Shown here piece by piece: positions 42,433-52,639 of a stretch of DNA of 64,000 nt. This stretch comes from Flavobacterium limi. Its GTDB lineage: Bacteria; Bacteroidota; Bacteroidia; Flavobacteriales; Flavobacteriaceae. Every line of letters begins with the position of its first letter. The first letter of the stretch is position 1. The DNA is taken from positions 744,001-808,000 of the forward strand of contig NZ_JAADZV010000001.1 in NCBI RefSeq assembly GCF_010645075.1. Direction: 5' to 3'. The position numbers and the translations under genes were made by a program. The notes beneath the pieces are model-generated. The model searched no databases, was not told the DNA's origin, and saw only the letters and a list, made by a program, of their open reading frames with translations.

Positions 42433-43764
42433 ATGAGGTTGGTGGTTTTAGGAGGAGGAGAAAGCGGTGTAGGTACCGCTATCCTTGGAAAGAAAAAAGG
42501 ATATGATGTTTTTTTATCTGATTTTGGAAAGATAAAAGAAAGCTATAAAGAAGTTCTTATAATTAATGGAATTGCCTGGGAAGAGGAACAGCATACTGAA
42601 GATTTGATTCTGAATGCTGATGTGGTAATGAAAAGCCCGGGAATTCCGGAAAAATCTCAGATAGTAAAAAAGCTTGTAGCTGCAGGTGTCAAAGTAATTT
42701 CGGAAATAGAGTTTGCAAAACCTTACACCGAAGCATTGACTATTGGAATAACCGGAAGTAATGGTAAAACCACTACAACAATGCTGACCCATCATTTATT
42801 GAAATCAGCAGGATTAAATGTGGGTTTGGGAGGAAATATCGGAAAAAGCTTTGCCTGGCAGGTAGCCGAAAATAAATACGATGCCTATGTGCTCGAATTA
42901 AGTAGTTTTCAACTGGATGGAATTATTGATTACAGGCCCGATATTGCCATAATAACGAATATTAGTCCGGATCATTTAGACCGATATGAATATAAATATG
43001 AGAATTATATCAATTCCAAGTTCAGGATAACGATGAACCAGACCGAAAGCGATTATCTCATTTATGATTCAGATGATGAAGCGAGTACAGAATGGTTAAA
43101 GAATAATAAAACAAAAGCAAAATTAATTCCTTTTTCATTGACTAAATCATTCGATGAAGGGGCTTCTATAAATAACAACAAAATGGAAATAAAGATCAAC
43201 CAGGAAGAGTTTACAATGGAAACAGAATACATTGCGTTAGAAGGAAAACATAATATGAAAAATGCAATGGCAGCAAGCTCTGTAGCAAAATTGATGCAAA
43301 TTAGAAATGCAACAATTCGCGAAAGTTTATCAAATTTTCAAGGTGTTGAACATCGTCTAGAGAAAGTATTAAAAATTCAGAATGTACAATACATAAACGA
43401 CTCAAAAGCGACAAATGTAAACGCTACTTTCTTTGCTTTAGATAGTATGAATGTCCCAACTGTATGGATTGTAGGTGGTGTTGATAAAGGAAATGATTAC
43501 AATGAATTAATGTCATTAGTACGCGAAAAGGTAAAAGCAATTATTTGCTTAGGAATTGATAATCGTAAAATTATCGAAGCTTTTGGGAATGTTGTTGATA
43601 TAATGGTGGAAGTGAATAATATGAATGATGCTGTGAAAACGGCACAAAGATTAACAGAAAAAGGGGATGCTGTTTTATTATCTCCTGCTTGTGCTAGTTT
43701 TGACTTATTCGAAAACTACGAAGACAGAGGAAAGCAATTTAAACAAGCCGTTCACAACTTGTAA
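42433..43764 (+). CDS. murD: UDP-MurNAc-L-alanine:D-glutamate ligase MurD
   Basis: 443 residues, cytosolic, ATP-dependent ligase for D-glutamate. N-terminal Rossmann VLGGGESGVGTAIL; ATP site GITGSNGKTTTTMLTH; NISPDHLDRY; C-terminal YINDSKATNVNATFFAL and GGVDKGNDYNEL; final LLSPACASFDLFENYEDRGK. ATG directly abuts the mraY stop. A 55-bp gap with a hairpin separates it from ftsW. Confidence 0.96.
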   Translation: MRLVVLGGGESGVGTAILGKKKGYDVFLSDFGKIKESYKEVLIINGIAWEEEQHTEDLILNADVVMKSPGIPEKSQIVKKLVAAGVKVISEIEFAKPYTEALTIGITGSNGKTTTTMLTHHLLKSAGLNVGLGGNIGKSFAWQVAENKYDAYVLELSSFQLDGIIDYRPDIAIITNISPDHLDRYEYKYENYINSKFRITMNQTESDYLIYDSDDEASTEWLKNNKTKAKLIPFSLTKSFDEGASINNNKMEIKINQEEFTMETEYIALEGKHNMKNAMAASSVAKLMQIRNATIRESLSNFQGVEHRLEKVLKIQNVQYINDSKATNVNATFFALDSMNVPTVWIVGGVDKGNDYNELMSLVREKVKAIICLGIDNRKIIEAFGNVVDIMVEVNNMNDAVKTAQRLTEKGDAVLLSPACASFDLFENYEDRGKQFKQAVHNL

Positions 43765-43767
43765 AAA

Positions 43768-43803
43768 TTCAGGTTTTATATTAGATGTAATTTGAAACCT
43801 GAA
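43768..43803. repeat. Intercistronic hairpin between murD and ftsW
   Basis: TTCAGGTTT (43768-43776) pairs exactly with AAACCTGAA (43795-43803), loop of 18. Like the murE-mraY hairpin it lacks a T-run. Confidence 0.6.
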
Positions 43804-43819
43804 ATAAAAAGAAAGATTT

Positions 43820-45130
43820 ATGAAAGAGCTGGTAAACAAATTAAAAGGTGACAGGGTAATATGGTCATTTGTGGCTTTATTGGCACTGTTTTCATTTATG
43901 CCTGTTTTTAGTGCAAGTAGTAATCTGGCCTATATTGGTCATGGAACTGGAAATACGCTGGGCTATTTAATTAAGCATTTAGCGCACATTTGTATTGGTT
44001 TTATGATTATTTATTGGGTTCATAAAATCCCGTATCATTATTTTAGGGCTATTTCAAAAATTGCGCTGCCGGTAGTCTGGATTCTTTTGGTTTTTACGTT
44101 AGTTAAAGGAACTGTAATCTCCGGAGCAAATGCCAGTAGGTGGATTCAGCTTCCGTTTATAGGAATTACATTTCAGCCTTCGACAATTGCTTCAATTGTA
44201 CTTTTTATATTTGTAGCACGTTATTTGTCTAAGACGAAGCAGGAGAATGAGTCTTTTCAAACTTCATTGATTCAACTTTGGCTTCCGGTTTTTATTACTT
44301 TAGCACTTATTTTACCTGCAAATTTTTCGACTACTGCGTTGATTTTTTCAATGGTAATTATGTTGACCTTTATTGGTAAATATCCGCTGAAATATATTGG
44401 TTTTATTATTGGTTCAGGAGTTGCTATGCTGGCTTTTTTTCTATTAGTCGCTAAAGCTTTTCCTGATTCAAAATTTTTCAGCAGGGTTTCAACCTGGGAA
44501 AGTCGTATTATGAACTTTACAACTGATAAACCGGATGAAGATGATTATCAGATTGAAAAAGCCAAAACAGCAATTGCTTCAGGAAAATTGGGTGGATTAG
44601 GACCAGGAAAAAGTGTACAAAAAAACTTTTTGCCACAATCATCTTCCGATTTTATTTACGCGATTATTGTTGAGGAATATGGTTTAGTTGGAGGAGTAGC
44701 AATATTAATTTTGTACTTATTATTGTTGTTTCGATTTGTTATAGCGTCACACAAGGCAAACACGCTGTTTGGGAAATTAGTCGTCGTCGGACTTGGGTTT
44801 CCAATGATATTTCAGGCAATGATTAATATGGCGGTTGCAGTTGAATTATTACCGGTAACGGGTCAGACGCTCCCTTTGATAAGCAGTGGGGGAAGTTCGA
44901 TCTGGATGACTTGTTTTGGTCTTGGAATTATTATCAGTGTAACTAAAAAAGAAGAAGAAATCTCTGAAGAAAGAGAAGAGAAAGAAAGACGAAAAGAAGC
45001 ACTCCAAAGATTAATTGATAAAGAGCTGGCAGAAGAAGATTTACCTGCAGATGAAATATACGAAGAAGAAGTAATGTATTCTATTCAGGATAATTCTAAA
45101 AATCCTATGAGTGCAGTATTAAACAAATAA
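43820..45130 (+). CDS. ftsW: Septal peptidoglycan glycosyltransferase FtsW
   Basis: 436 residues of the SEDS family, ten membrane helices. Polymerises lipid II together with FtsI. Recognisable: GANASRWIQLPFIGITFQPS, SSSDFIYAIIVEEYGLVGG, NMAVAVELLPVTGQTLPLIS with SSGGSS just after. A long charged C-terminal tail (about 375-436, rich in Glu/Lys/Arg) is unusual compared with E. coli. RodA is the alternative SEDS protein, but position in the dcw cluster argues for FtsW. Confidence 0.94.
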   Translation: MKELVNKLKGDRVIWSFVALLALFSFMPVFSASSNLAYIGHGTGNTLGYLIKHLAHICIGFMIIYWVHKIPYHYFRAISKIALPVVWILLVFTLVKGTVISGANASRWIQLPFIGITFQPSTIASIVLFIFVARYLSKTKQENESFQTSLIQLWLPVFITLALILPANFSTTALIFSMVIMLTFIGKYPLKYIGFIIGSGVAMLAFFLLVAKAFPDSKFFSRVSTWESRIMNFTTDKPDEDDYQIEKAKTAIASGKLGGLGPGKSVQKNFLPQSSSDFIYAIIVEEYGLVGGVAILILYLLLLFRFVIASHKANTLFGKLVVVGLGFPMIFQAMINMAVAVELLPVTGQTLPLISSGGSSIWMTCFGLGIIISVTKKEEEISEEREEKERRKEALQRLIDKELAEEDLPADEIYEEEVMYSIQDNSKNPMSAVLNK

Positions 45131-45173
45131 AATTAAAAGAGAATAGTTTTAAATACTACAACTTTTCAAGAAT

Positions 45174-46259
45174 ATGGCAAAGTATAAATTCATACTAAGT
45201 GGTGGTGGAACAGGAGGGCATATTTACCCTGCAATTGCGATTGCAAACGAATTAAAATTACAATTTCCTGATGCTGAATTTCTTTTTGTAGGTGCCAAAG
45301 ATAAAATGGAGATGCAAAAAGTGCCTCAGGCTGGTTACGAAATAAAAGGACTTTGGATTGCTGGGTTACAAAGAAAATTAACGTTACAAAACATGATGTT
45401 TCCTTTAAAATTAGCATCCAGTTTATTAGCATCAAAGAGAATTATCAAACAGTTTAAGCCAAATGTAGTAATTGGGACAGGTGGCTTTGCCAGCGGGCCT
45501 CTTTTACAGGCTGCCGGATCAGCAGGAATTCCAACAGTAATTCAGGAACAAAATTCATTTCCGGGAATTACAAATAAGTTACTAAGTAAAAAAGCAAATG
45601 CAATTTGTGTGGCATACGAGAATTTAGAGCGTTTTTTTCCAAAAGAAAAAATTGTTTTAACAGGAAATCCGGTTCGTCAGGATTTAATTGATATTGATAC
45701 AAAACATAATGAAGCTATGGCTTTTTACGGTTTAGATCCGAATAAAAAAACGCTGTTAGTTTTGGGGGGGAGTTTAGGTGCCAGAAGAGTTAATCAGCTA
45801 ATCGAAAAAGAACTGGATAATTTTCTTTCGCAAAATGTACAGGTAATTTGGCAATGCGGAAAATTATATTTTGATGATTACAAAAAATTTAATCAGCCCA
45901 ATGTAAAAGTAGTTGATTTCATTGAAAGAATGGATTTTGTTTACGCCGCTGCAGATGTGATTATTTCCCGGGCAGGCGCATCATCAGTTTCTGAATTATG
46001 TATTGTAGGGAAACCGGTAATTTTTATACCGTCGCCAAATGTAGCTGAAGATCATCAGACCAAAAATGCTCAGGCAATTGTAGATGCTAAAGGTGCTATT
46101 TTATTGAGAGAATCAGAATTAGACAGCCAATTCAGTATTGTTTTTGAAGCGCTCCTAAAAGACGATGGAAAACAAAAACAGTTAAGTGACAATATTAAAA
46201 AACTGGCCAGACCAAACGCTACAAAAGTTATTGTAGATGAAATCAAAAAGTTGTTATAA
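45174..46259 (+). CDS. murG: UDP-GlcNAc:lipid I N-acetylglucosaminyltransferase MurG
   Basis: 361 residues, peripheral on the cytosolic face of the inner membrane; converts lipid I to lipid II. GT-B fold: N-terminal loop [48 protein letters not shown]-terminal [14 protein letters not shown] and [20 protein letters not shown], then [18 protein letters not shown] start. A 140-bp AT-rich gap without visible signals follows before murC. Confidence 0.96.
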   Translation: MAKYKFILSGGGTGGHIYPAIAIANELKLQFPDAEFLFVGAKDKMEMQKVPQAGYEIKGLWIAGLQRKLTLQNMMFPLKLASSLLASKRIIKQFKPNVVIGTGGFASGPLLQAAGSAGIPTVIQEQNSFPGITNKLLSKKANAICVAYENLERFFPKEKIVLTGNPVRQDLIDIDTKHNEAMAFYGLDPNKKTLLVLGGSLGARRVNQLIEKELDNFLSQNVQVIWQCGKLYFDDYKKFNQPNVKVVDFIERMDFVYAAADVIISRAGASSVSELCIVGKPVIFIPSPNVAEDHQTKNAQAIVDAKGAILLRESELDSQFSIVFEALLKDDGKQKQLSDNIKKLARPNATKVIVDEIKKLL

Positions 46260-46399
46260 TGTAACTTTTAAGAATAATTATAAAACACATTACAAAATTT
46301 AGAATGCTATTTTTAGGCGTTTTGAGTTGTTAAATAATAAAAAATATAAAAGCTTAATTACTAGTTTTTTAAAGTAAAATAGCTCAAAATAAAAATCAA

Positions 46400-47749
46400 A
46401 TGAATTTAAATCAAATACAAAATGTTTATTTTATTGGTATCGGAGGAATCGGAATGAGTGCCTTGGCCCGTTATTTCAAATACATCGGAAAAAAGGTTTC
46501 TGGTTATGATAAAACTCCATCGATGCTCACAAATGAATTGATAGAAAGTGGTATTGATATTCATTTTGAAGAAAATATTGGTTTAATTCCATCCGATTAT
46601 TATGTAGAAAACACACTGGTGATTTTTACGCCGGCAGTTCCTGTAACTCATTCAGAATGGAATTATTTTATTGAAAGACAATATCAGGTTAAAAAACGTG
46701 CAGAAGTTTTAGGTATTATTACCAAAGGTACATTTAGTTTTGCAGTAGCCGGAACGCACGGAAAAACAACTACTTCAAGTATTTTGGGACATATATTGCA
46801 TGAAAGCGGTGCAGACGTTACGGCATTTGTAGGTGGAATTGTGGAGAATTATAATTCAAATCTAATTGGAAACGGAAAGACGGTAACAGTTGTCGAAGCT
46901 GATGAATTTGACAGATCGTTTTTGCATTTGCACCCGAATATCGCCTGTGTAACATCGATGGATGCAGACCATTTGGATATTTACGGAACGAGTGATGCTA
47001 TTGAGGCATCTTTTGTAGAATTCGTCTCTAAAGTTGAAGATAAAAATAATCTTTTTATAACTAAAGAATTGCCTCTTGATGGAGTTCAATGTGCTATCAA
47101 TGAAGATGGTGTATATAAGGCTTTTAATGTTAGAATAGAAAATGGGACCTATGTTTTTGATGTTCATACACCATCAGAGGTTATGAAGGATTTGCGTTTT
47201 GGATTGCCTGGGAAACATAATCTGATGAATGCATTAATGGCAATTGCAATGTCAAAAACTTTTGGAACATCAACAGATGCTATTGCAAAAGCACTTGCTT
47301 CTTTTAACGGAATCAGAAGGCGTTTTTCATATCAGATTAAGACAGAAAAATTAGTCTATATTGATGATTATGCGCATCATCCAACAGAAATTAATGCCGT
47401 TCATCAGGCAGTTAGGGAGTTGTATCCGCATCGAAAGGTACTTGCAATTTTCCAGCCGCATTTATTCAGTAGAACAAGGGATTTTGTAGATGGATTTGCC
47501 GAAAGTTTGTCGGCATTTGATGAGGTGTTCTTAATGGATATTTACCCGGCAAGAGAACTTCCGATGGAAGGAGTGACTTCTGAATGGCTATTGGGTAAGA
47601 TGACTAATTCGAATAAAAAAATTGTTGCAAAAGAAGATTTACTGACAGAAATTAAAGCTAATGATGCGCCAGTAATTGTAACAATAGGAGCTGGTGATAT
47701 TGGAGAAATGGTGCCATCAATTAAAACGATTTTAAATGAAAATATTTAA
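46400..47749 (+). CDS. murC: UDP-N-acetylmuramate:L-alanine ligase MurC
   Basis: 449 residues, cytosolic; adds L-Ala, the first amino acid of the stem peptide. Rossmann FIGIGGIGMSALARYF; ATP site AVAGTHGKTTTSSILGH; VEADEFDRSF; MDADHLDIYG; C-terminal FNGIRRRFSYQI, DDYAHHPTEINAVHQA, FQPHLFSRTRDFVDGFAE. ATG start. Its end overlaps ftsQ by 14 bp. Confidence 0.97.
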   Translation: MNLNQIQNVYFIGIGGIGMSALARYFKYIGKKVSGYDKTPSMLTNELIESGIDIHFEENIGLIPSDYYVENTLVIFTPAVPVTHSEWNYFIERQYQVKKRAEVLGIITKGTFSFAVAGTHGKTTTSSILGHILHESGADVTAFVGGIVENYNSNLIGNGKTVTVVEADEFDRSFLHLHPNIACVTSMDADHLDIYGTSDAIEASFVEFVSKVEDKNNLFITKELPLDGVQCAINEDGVYKAFNVRIENGTYVFDVHTPSEVMKDLRFGLPGKHNLMNALMAIAMSKTFGTSTDAIAKALASFNGIRRRFSYQIKTEKLVYIDDYAHHPTEINAVHQAVRELYPHRKVLAIFQPHLFSRTRDFVDGFAESLSAFDEVFLMDIYPARELPMEGVTSEWLLGKMTNSNKKIVAKEDLLTEIKANDAPVIVTIGAGDIGEMVPSIKTILNENI

Positions 47750-48458
47750 TTGGACAAATATTAAATTAGTATTGATTTTTGGACTCATTCTCTTTCTGTA
47801 TTCATTTGCTCAGTATCGAAATGGAGACAGGAAATTGAAGAAATCGGAGGTTGTTTTTGTAGGAGAGAATACGCTTTTTGTGAAGCCCGAAACGGTTAAT
47901 AAATTGTTGATAGAAAATAAAAGAGACGCTTCCAGTATCCGAAAAGATGAGTTAGATTTGAATAAAATAGAAAAAAGCCTCGATGACCAGGACATGATTG
48001 AAAAGTCAGATGTTTTTGTAAGTATCGATGGAGTTCTCAAAGCGCGGGTAAAACAGAGAACACCAATAGTAAGAGTTTATGATGGTGGGAGCTCTTTCTA
48101 TATTGACTATGAAGGCAATAAAATGCCTTTGTCAGACAATTTTACGGCGCGTGTTCCTCTTGTTTCGGGAACAATAAATAAAAAAAATAACGAAGATTTA
48201 GCTGCCCTATTTCGCACAATTTATGACGATGCGTTTTTGAAAAAAAACATCATTGCAATAGAAATTATGCCTAATGGTAGCTTAAAAATGTTTAATAGAA
48301 ATTATAATTACTTCATTGATTTTGGAAGAACAATGAATGTGGGTGAAAAATTCAGGAATTATAAAGCTTTTTTTCAAAAGGCTGTTTTAGACAGTTCGTT
48401 ATATAAATATAATAAAATTGATCTGAGGTTTACGGAACAAGTAGTTTGCACAAAATAA
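47736..48458 (+). CDS. ftsQ: Cell division protein FtsQ
   Basis: 240 residues. Short cytosolic start, one membrane helix (IKLVLIFGLILFLYSFAQY), POTRA-like region (VVFVGENTLFVKPETVNKLL ... IEKSLDDQDMIEKSDVFVSI), and a beta domain (RQRTPIVRVYDGG-like stretch, FYIDYEGNKMPLSD). FtsQ links FtsL/FtsB to the divisome. Bacteroidota FtsQ is diverged; position between murC and ftsA and topology support it. It starts inside murC and ends 6 bp before ftsA. Confidence 0.88.
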   Translation: MKIFNWTNIKLVLIFGLILFLYSFAQYRNGDRKLKKSEVVFVGENTLFVKPETVNKLLIENKRDASSIRKDELDLNKIEKSLDDQDMIEKSDVFVSIDGVLKARVKQRTPIVRVYDGGSSFYIDYEGNKMPLSDNFTARVPLVSGTINKKNNEDLAALFRTIYDDAFLKKNIIAIEIMPNGSLKMFNRNYNYFIDFGRTMNVGEKFRNYKAFFQKAVLDSSLYKYNKIDLRFTEQVVCTK

Positions 48459-48464
48459 TAGAAA

Positions 48465-49874
48465 ATGGAAAAAGATAACATTGCAGTAGGTCTAGATATT
48501 GGAACAACCAAGATAGTTGCCATGATAGGCAAGAAGAATGAGTACGGAAAATTAGAAATCCTGGGTATTGGTAAATCCAAAAGTTTAGGTGTGGCAAGGG
48601 GTGTAGTAAATAATATTACACAAACTATTCAGTCAATTCAGCAAGCTATTCTTGAAGCCGAAGCAAATTCAGGTTACAAAATTAAAGATGTGGTTGTGGG
48701 TATTGCCGGACAGCACATCAGAAGTATTCAGCATACAGATTACATTAGCCGTAATAATCCGGAAGAAGTAATTGGCGAAAAAGATATTCAGCTTTTAATT
48801 GATCAGGTAAATAAACTGGCCATGTTGCCGGGTGAAGAAATTATTCATGTTTTGCCGCAGGAATTCAAAATTGACGGACAATCTGAAATAAAAGAACCAA
48901 TCGGGATGTATGGCGGGAGACTGGAATCTAGTTTTCACGTTGTAGTAGGACAGGCATCATCAATCAGAAATGTTGGAAGATGTATTCAGAGTTCAGGAAT
49001 TGAATTATCAGGATTAACATTAGAACCATTAGCTTCAGCAGACGCTGTTTTAAGTCAGGAAGAAAAAGAAGCAGGTGTTGCACTTATCGATATTGGTGGA
49101 GGAACAACAGATTTAGCCATTTTTAAAGATGGAATTATTCGACACACTGCTGTTATTCCTTTTGGAGGAAATGTAATTACAGAAGACATAAAAGAAGGAT
49201 GTTCGATTATTGAAAAACAGGCTGAGCTTTTAAAAATAAAATTCGGATCGGCCTGGCCGGGAGAAAATAAAGATAACGAAATCGTTTCTATTCCGGGTTT
49301 AAGAGGAAGGGAGCCAAAAGAGATTTCGCTTAAAAATCTATCTAAAATTATTCATGCACGTGTAGTAGAAATAATTGAACAGGTTTTTGCTGAAATTAAA
49401 GCTTACGGGCACGAGGATCCGCGTAAAAAATTAATTGCCGGAATTGTTCTTACTGGTGGAGGTGCTCAGTTAAAACACATTAAGCAGTTAGTAGAATATA
49501 TCACTGGTATGGATACCAGAATTGGATATCCAAACGAACATTTAGCAGGTAACTCCAGCGAAGAAATTTCCAGCCCATTATTTGCAACAGCAGTCGGACT
49601 GGTTATGAATAGTATTGAAAATAGTACTCAAAGTGCTGTTAGAATGGAGGTTGTAAATGAGCAGCCAAGAGTGGTTTACAAAAATGTTCCTCCAGTAACT
49701 CAACAGCGATACGAAGTTGAAGAAAACTACGTTGAAAGAGTTGAGACGGTTGAAGAGCCAAGAGAAGTTAGAACTAATGTTGCTGTCGAGGAGTCTACAG
49801 AAACTAAAATCAGAAGGTCATTTTTTGATAGATATGTCGATAAAATCAAAGAATTTTTAGACAACGCAGAATAA
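48465..49874 (+). CDS. ftsA: Cell division protein FtsA
   Basis: 469 residues, actin-like ATPase that anchors FtsZ to the membrane. Motifs: AVGLDIGTTKIVAMIG (phosphate 1); VVVGIAGQHIRSIQ in the 1C domain; ALIDIGGGTTDLAIFKDG (phosphate 2); IVLTGGGAQLKHIKQLVEY (adenosine); C-terminal amphipathic helix RRSFFDRYVDKIKEFLDN that binds the membrane. About 40 residues longer than in E. coli owing to a Glu/Val/Arg-rich linker before that helix. 6 bp after ftsQ. Confidence 0.96.
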   Translation: MEKDNIAVGLDIGTTKIVAMIGKKNEYGKLEILGIGKSKSLGVARGVVNNITQTIQSIQQAILEAEANSGYKIKDVVVGIAGQHIRSIQHTDYISRNNPEEVIGEKDIQLLIDQVNKLAMLPGEEIIHVLPQEFKIDGQSEIKEPIGMYGGRLESSFHVVVGQASSIRNVGRCIQSSGIELSGLTLEPLASADAVLSQEEKEAGVALIDIGGGTTDLAIFKDGIIRHTAVIPFGGNVITEDIKEGCSIIEKQAELLKIKFGSAWPGENKDNEIVSIPGLRGREPKEISLKNLSKIIHARVVEIIEQVFAEIKAYGHEDPRKKLIAGIVLTGGGAQLKHIKQLVEYITGMDTRIGYPNEHLAGNSSEEISSPLFATAVGLVMNSIENSTQSAVRMEVVNEQPRVVYKNVPPVTQQRYEVEENYVERVETVEEPREVRTNVAVEESTETKIRRSFFDRYVDKIKEFLDNAE

Positions 49875-49949
49875 AGAAAAGGAAAATTACTATTGGCCCC
49901 AAGTCAAGAAGTAAAAAATGTATTAAATAAGAATTTCAAAACCAAAAAG

Positions 49950-51932
49950 ATGATGAGCAACTCAGAATTTGGAAGTATTTCATTTGATTTACCAAAAAAC
50001 CAATCAAATGTAATCAAAGTAATAGGTGTAGGAGGGGGCGGAAGTAACGCTATTAACCACATGTTCCAGCAGGGAATAAAGGGGGTTGATTTTATCGTTT
50101 GTAATACAGATTCACAAGCATTGCAAAACAGTTCTGTTCCAAACAAAATTCAGTTAGGAGTAAATTTAACAGAAGGTCTTGGAGCTGGAGCTAATCCTGA
50201 TGTAGGACAACAATCTGCTATTGAAAGTATTGCTGATATAGAAAAAATGTTAGACCGCAATACAAAGATGGTATTTATTACCGCTGGTATGGGGGGTGGA
50301 ACAGGTACAGGTGCTGCTCCGGTAATTGCACAATTAGCAAAAGAAAGAGAAATTTTGACTGTTGGTATCGTAACAATTCCTTTTCAGTTTGAAGGTAAAG
50401 TACGTCAGGAACAAGCGCTTTTAGGAATTGAAAAGTTACGTAAGCAAGTAGATTCACTAATTGTAATCAATAATAACAAGTTAAGGGAAGTGTACGGAAA
50501 TCTTGGTTTCAAAGCCGGATTCTCTAAAGCGGATGAAGTTTTGGCAACAGCCTCAAGAGGTATTGCTGAAGTAATCACACACCACTATACCCAAAATATA
50601 GATTTACGTGATGCTAAAACTGTTTTGTCAAATAGTGGAACAGCTATCATGGGATCTTCTGTCGCTTCGGGTGAAAACAGAGCTAAAGAGGCTATTGTTT
50701 CAGCATTGGATTCTCCGTTATTAAATGACAATAAAATTACAGGAGCCAAAAACGTATTGTTGCTTATCGTTTCTGGGTCTGATGAAATTACTCTTGACGA
50801 AATTGGAGAAATCAATGACCATATTCAGGCAGAAGCAGGTTATAATGCTAATATCATTATGGGGGTTGGTGAAGACGAAACTCTTGGTGAAGCTATTGCT
50901 GTAACTATTATTGCAACTGGTTTTGATGTTGAGCAACAGAACGAAATCGTAAATACAGAGCCTAAAAAAATCATTCATACACTAGAAGATGAACAAAGAA
51001 GTGTTCATAATTTAACAAACAGACCTCTTACTTCCTTTGATTTGAATGCAGAAACATCAACCCCTCCAACTGAGCCAAAAGTTGTTTTTGATTTGATGGA
51101 AGATACGGTTGCTTCAGCTATACCAACTCCGATAACTCCAGTTGCGGTTGCTCCAACTATCAATCAGGAGGAGTTAGTAGTAATGTCTGAGTTCATCAAA
51201 AATCTTGATGTTACTTTTGAAATTGTTTCGCCTATTACAGATATCGATTTTACTATTTCAACTCCTGAGGTACAATCTTTTCAGGAAACTCAATTAGCCC
51301 CACAAAGAACTTTTGAGAAACAGGAACAGACTACTTTTTCATTTGATTTACCTCTTTTTAGAGCTGAGCCAGAAGTAAAAAAAGAACCAGTTGTTGAGGA
51401 TAATAAAATTTTGTTCGAATTGACAAACGAAACCCGTAATATAAAAGTTAATGAGCCAGTTTCATTTGTGCCGGTAACAGAGCTTTCTGAAAATGGAATC
51501 ATAAAATATTCTTTAGAAGAATATATGGAAGTTGAAAATGAATTAGTTGCTTCAAAACCAGTAGAAAAAGTGGTAGAAGATGTAGTTCCAGAGGAATTAA
51601 ATATCACATTGAAGCCAAGGGTTGAGTTTGCCAGCGAACCTGACTTTTCAACCACTTCGAATGTTTCTCCAATGGAATTAACAATTGAGGAAACATTACG
51701 TTTAAGAGCTGAAGAAAGAAGGAAGAAACTAAAAGAATTTAATTATAAATTCCATAATAATGTTTCGAGAATCGATGAACTTGAAAAAGAACCAGCCTAT
51801 AAAAGATTGGGGATCGATTTGTCGAATTCACAATCTAATAATACCAATTCAAGAATTTCGGTCGGAACAGACAGTAATAATGACTTGCAATTGCGTTCAA
51901 ATAATTCATTCCTACACGACAACGTAGATTAG
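49950..51932 (+). CDS. ftsZ: Cell division protein FtsZ with long C-terminal linker
   Basis: 660 residues from the ATG at 49950 (a second ATG follows at 49953; the frame is open back to a TTG at 49893, but the family starts at MMSNSEFG). Tubulin-like GTPase forming the Z-ring. GVGGGGSNAINHM, GTP signature GGGTGTGAAPVIA, T7 loop NLGFKAGFSKADEV. After about residue 320 comes an unusually long, low-complexity linker (to about 590), then a helix DELEKEPAYKRLGIDLSNSQ and a C-terminal peptide. Ends in a terminator. Confidence 0.96.
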   Translation: MMSNSEFGSISFDLPKNQSNVIKVIGVGGGGSNAINHMFQQGIKGVDFIVCNTDSQALQNSSVPNKIQLGVNLTEGLGAGANPDVGQQSAIESIADIEKMLDRNTKMVFITAGMGGGTGTGAAPVIAQLAKEREILTVGIVTIPFQFEGKVRQEQALLGIEKLRKQVDSLIVINNNKLREVYGNLGFKAGFSKADEVLATASRGIAEVITHHYTQNIDLRDAKTVLSNSGTAIMGSSVASGENRAKEAIVSALDSPLLNDNKITGAKNVLLLIVSGSDEITLDEIGEINDHIQAEAGYNANIIMGVGEDETLGEAIAVTIIATGFDVEQQNEIVNTEPKKIIHTLEDEQRSVHNLTNRPLTSFDLNAETSTPPTEPKVVFDLMEDTVASAIPTPITPVAVAPTINQEELVVMSEFIKNLDVTFEIVSPITDIDFTISTPEVQSFQETQLAPQRTFEKQEQTTFSFDLPLFRAEPEVKKEPVVEDNKILFELTNETRNIKVNEPVSFVPVTELSENGIIKYSLEEYMEVENELVASKPVEKVVEDVVPEELNITLKPRVEFASEPDFSTTSNVSPMELTIEETLRLRAEERRKKLKEFNYKFHNNVSRIDELEKEPAYKRLGIDLSNSQSNNTNSRISVGTDSNNDLQLRSNNSFLHDNVD

Positions 51933-51956
51933 TCTTAAAAAATCATAATATTTGGA

Positions 51957-51997
51957 TAGCCCGAAAATTGGATTTAATTTTCGGGTTATTTTTTTTA
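51957..51997 (+). terminator. Terminator of the dcw cluster
   Basis: CCCGAAAATT (51960-51969) pairs with AATTTTCGGG (51976-51985), loop of 6, followed by a T-rich run. It closes the mraZ-ftsZ operon. Confidence 0.85.
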
Positions 51998-52131
51998 TCT
52001 TCGCACAGAATTTAAAATTTGACTTTTTTGAACAGTTTTTAAAGCGAATCAATTATTAGTACCAATAAAGTCAAAAACAATCAAATTACTATAGTAATGA
52101 TAAGCAGTGCTTATCTAAATAAAAATAAAAG

Positions 52132-52581
52132 ATGAGTTTACAAGCACAAATCATGGACGAGATTAAAACTGCCATGAAAGCAAAAGATACAGTGGCTTTA
52201 GAAGCTTTAAGAGCTGTTAAATCTGAATTATTATTAGCATCGACATCATCAGGATCTAAAGAAGAATTAACTGAAGATGAAGAAATAAAACTGCTTCAGA
52301 GATTAGTAAAAACTCGTAAAGAAAGCGCAAGAATTTTTACTGAACAAAACCGTCCTGATTTAGCTGAACCAGAATTGGCTCAGGTTGCTGTAATTGAAAA
52401 GTTTTTACCGGCTCAGTTAAGCGAAGAAGAAGTAGAAGCTGTGATAGCAAAAATCATTGCAGAAACAGGGGCTTCAGGAATTGCGTCAATGGGCAAAGTA
52501 ATGGGATTAGCATCTGCCCAGTTGGGAGGAACAGCTGAAGGAAAGACAATTTCTACAATTGTAAAGAAATTACTTTCATAA
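52132..52581 (+). CDS. GatB/YqeY domain protein
   Basis: 149 residues. YqeY-type helical domain: IMDEIKTAMKAKDTVALEAL, LLQRLVKTRKESARIFTEQN, KFLPAQLSEEEVEAVIAKII, GKVMGLASAQLGGTAEGKTI. This domain resembles the tail domain of GatB that contacts tRNA, but as a free-standing protein its role is not settled. A near-consensus TATCTTCG lies about 130 bp upstream. Probably expressed from its own promoter after the dcw terminator. Confidence 0.92.
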   Translation: MSLQAQIMDEIKTAMKAKDTVALEALRAVKSELLLASTSSGSKEELTEDEEIKLLQRLVKTRKESARIFTEQNRPDLAEPELAQVAVIEKFLPAQLSEEEVEAVIAKIIAETGASGIASMGKVMGLASAQLGGTAEGKTISTIVKKLLS

Positions 52582-52639
52582 ATATAATTTAAGAGTTTGA
52601 TTATCCGAACTCTAAAATCATAAATCTAAATAAAATAAA

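Noticed and set aside
49893-49949. TTG at 49893 as ftsZ start
   Set aside because: The extra 19 residues do not resemble the FtsZ N-terminus; ATG at 49950 gives the known family start.
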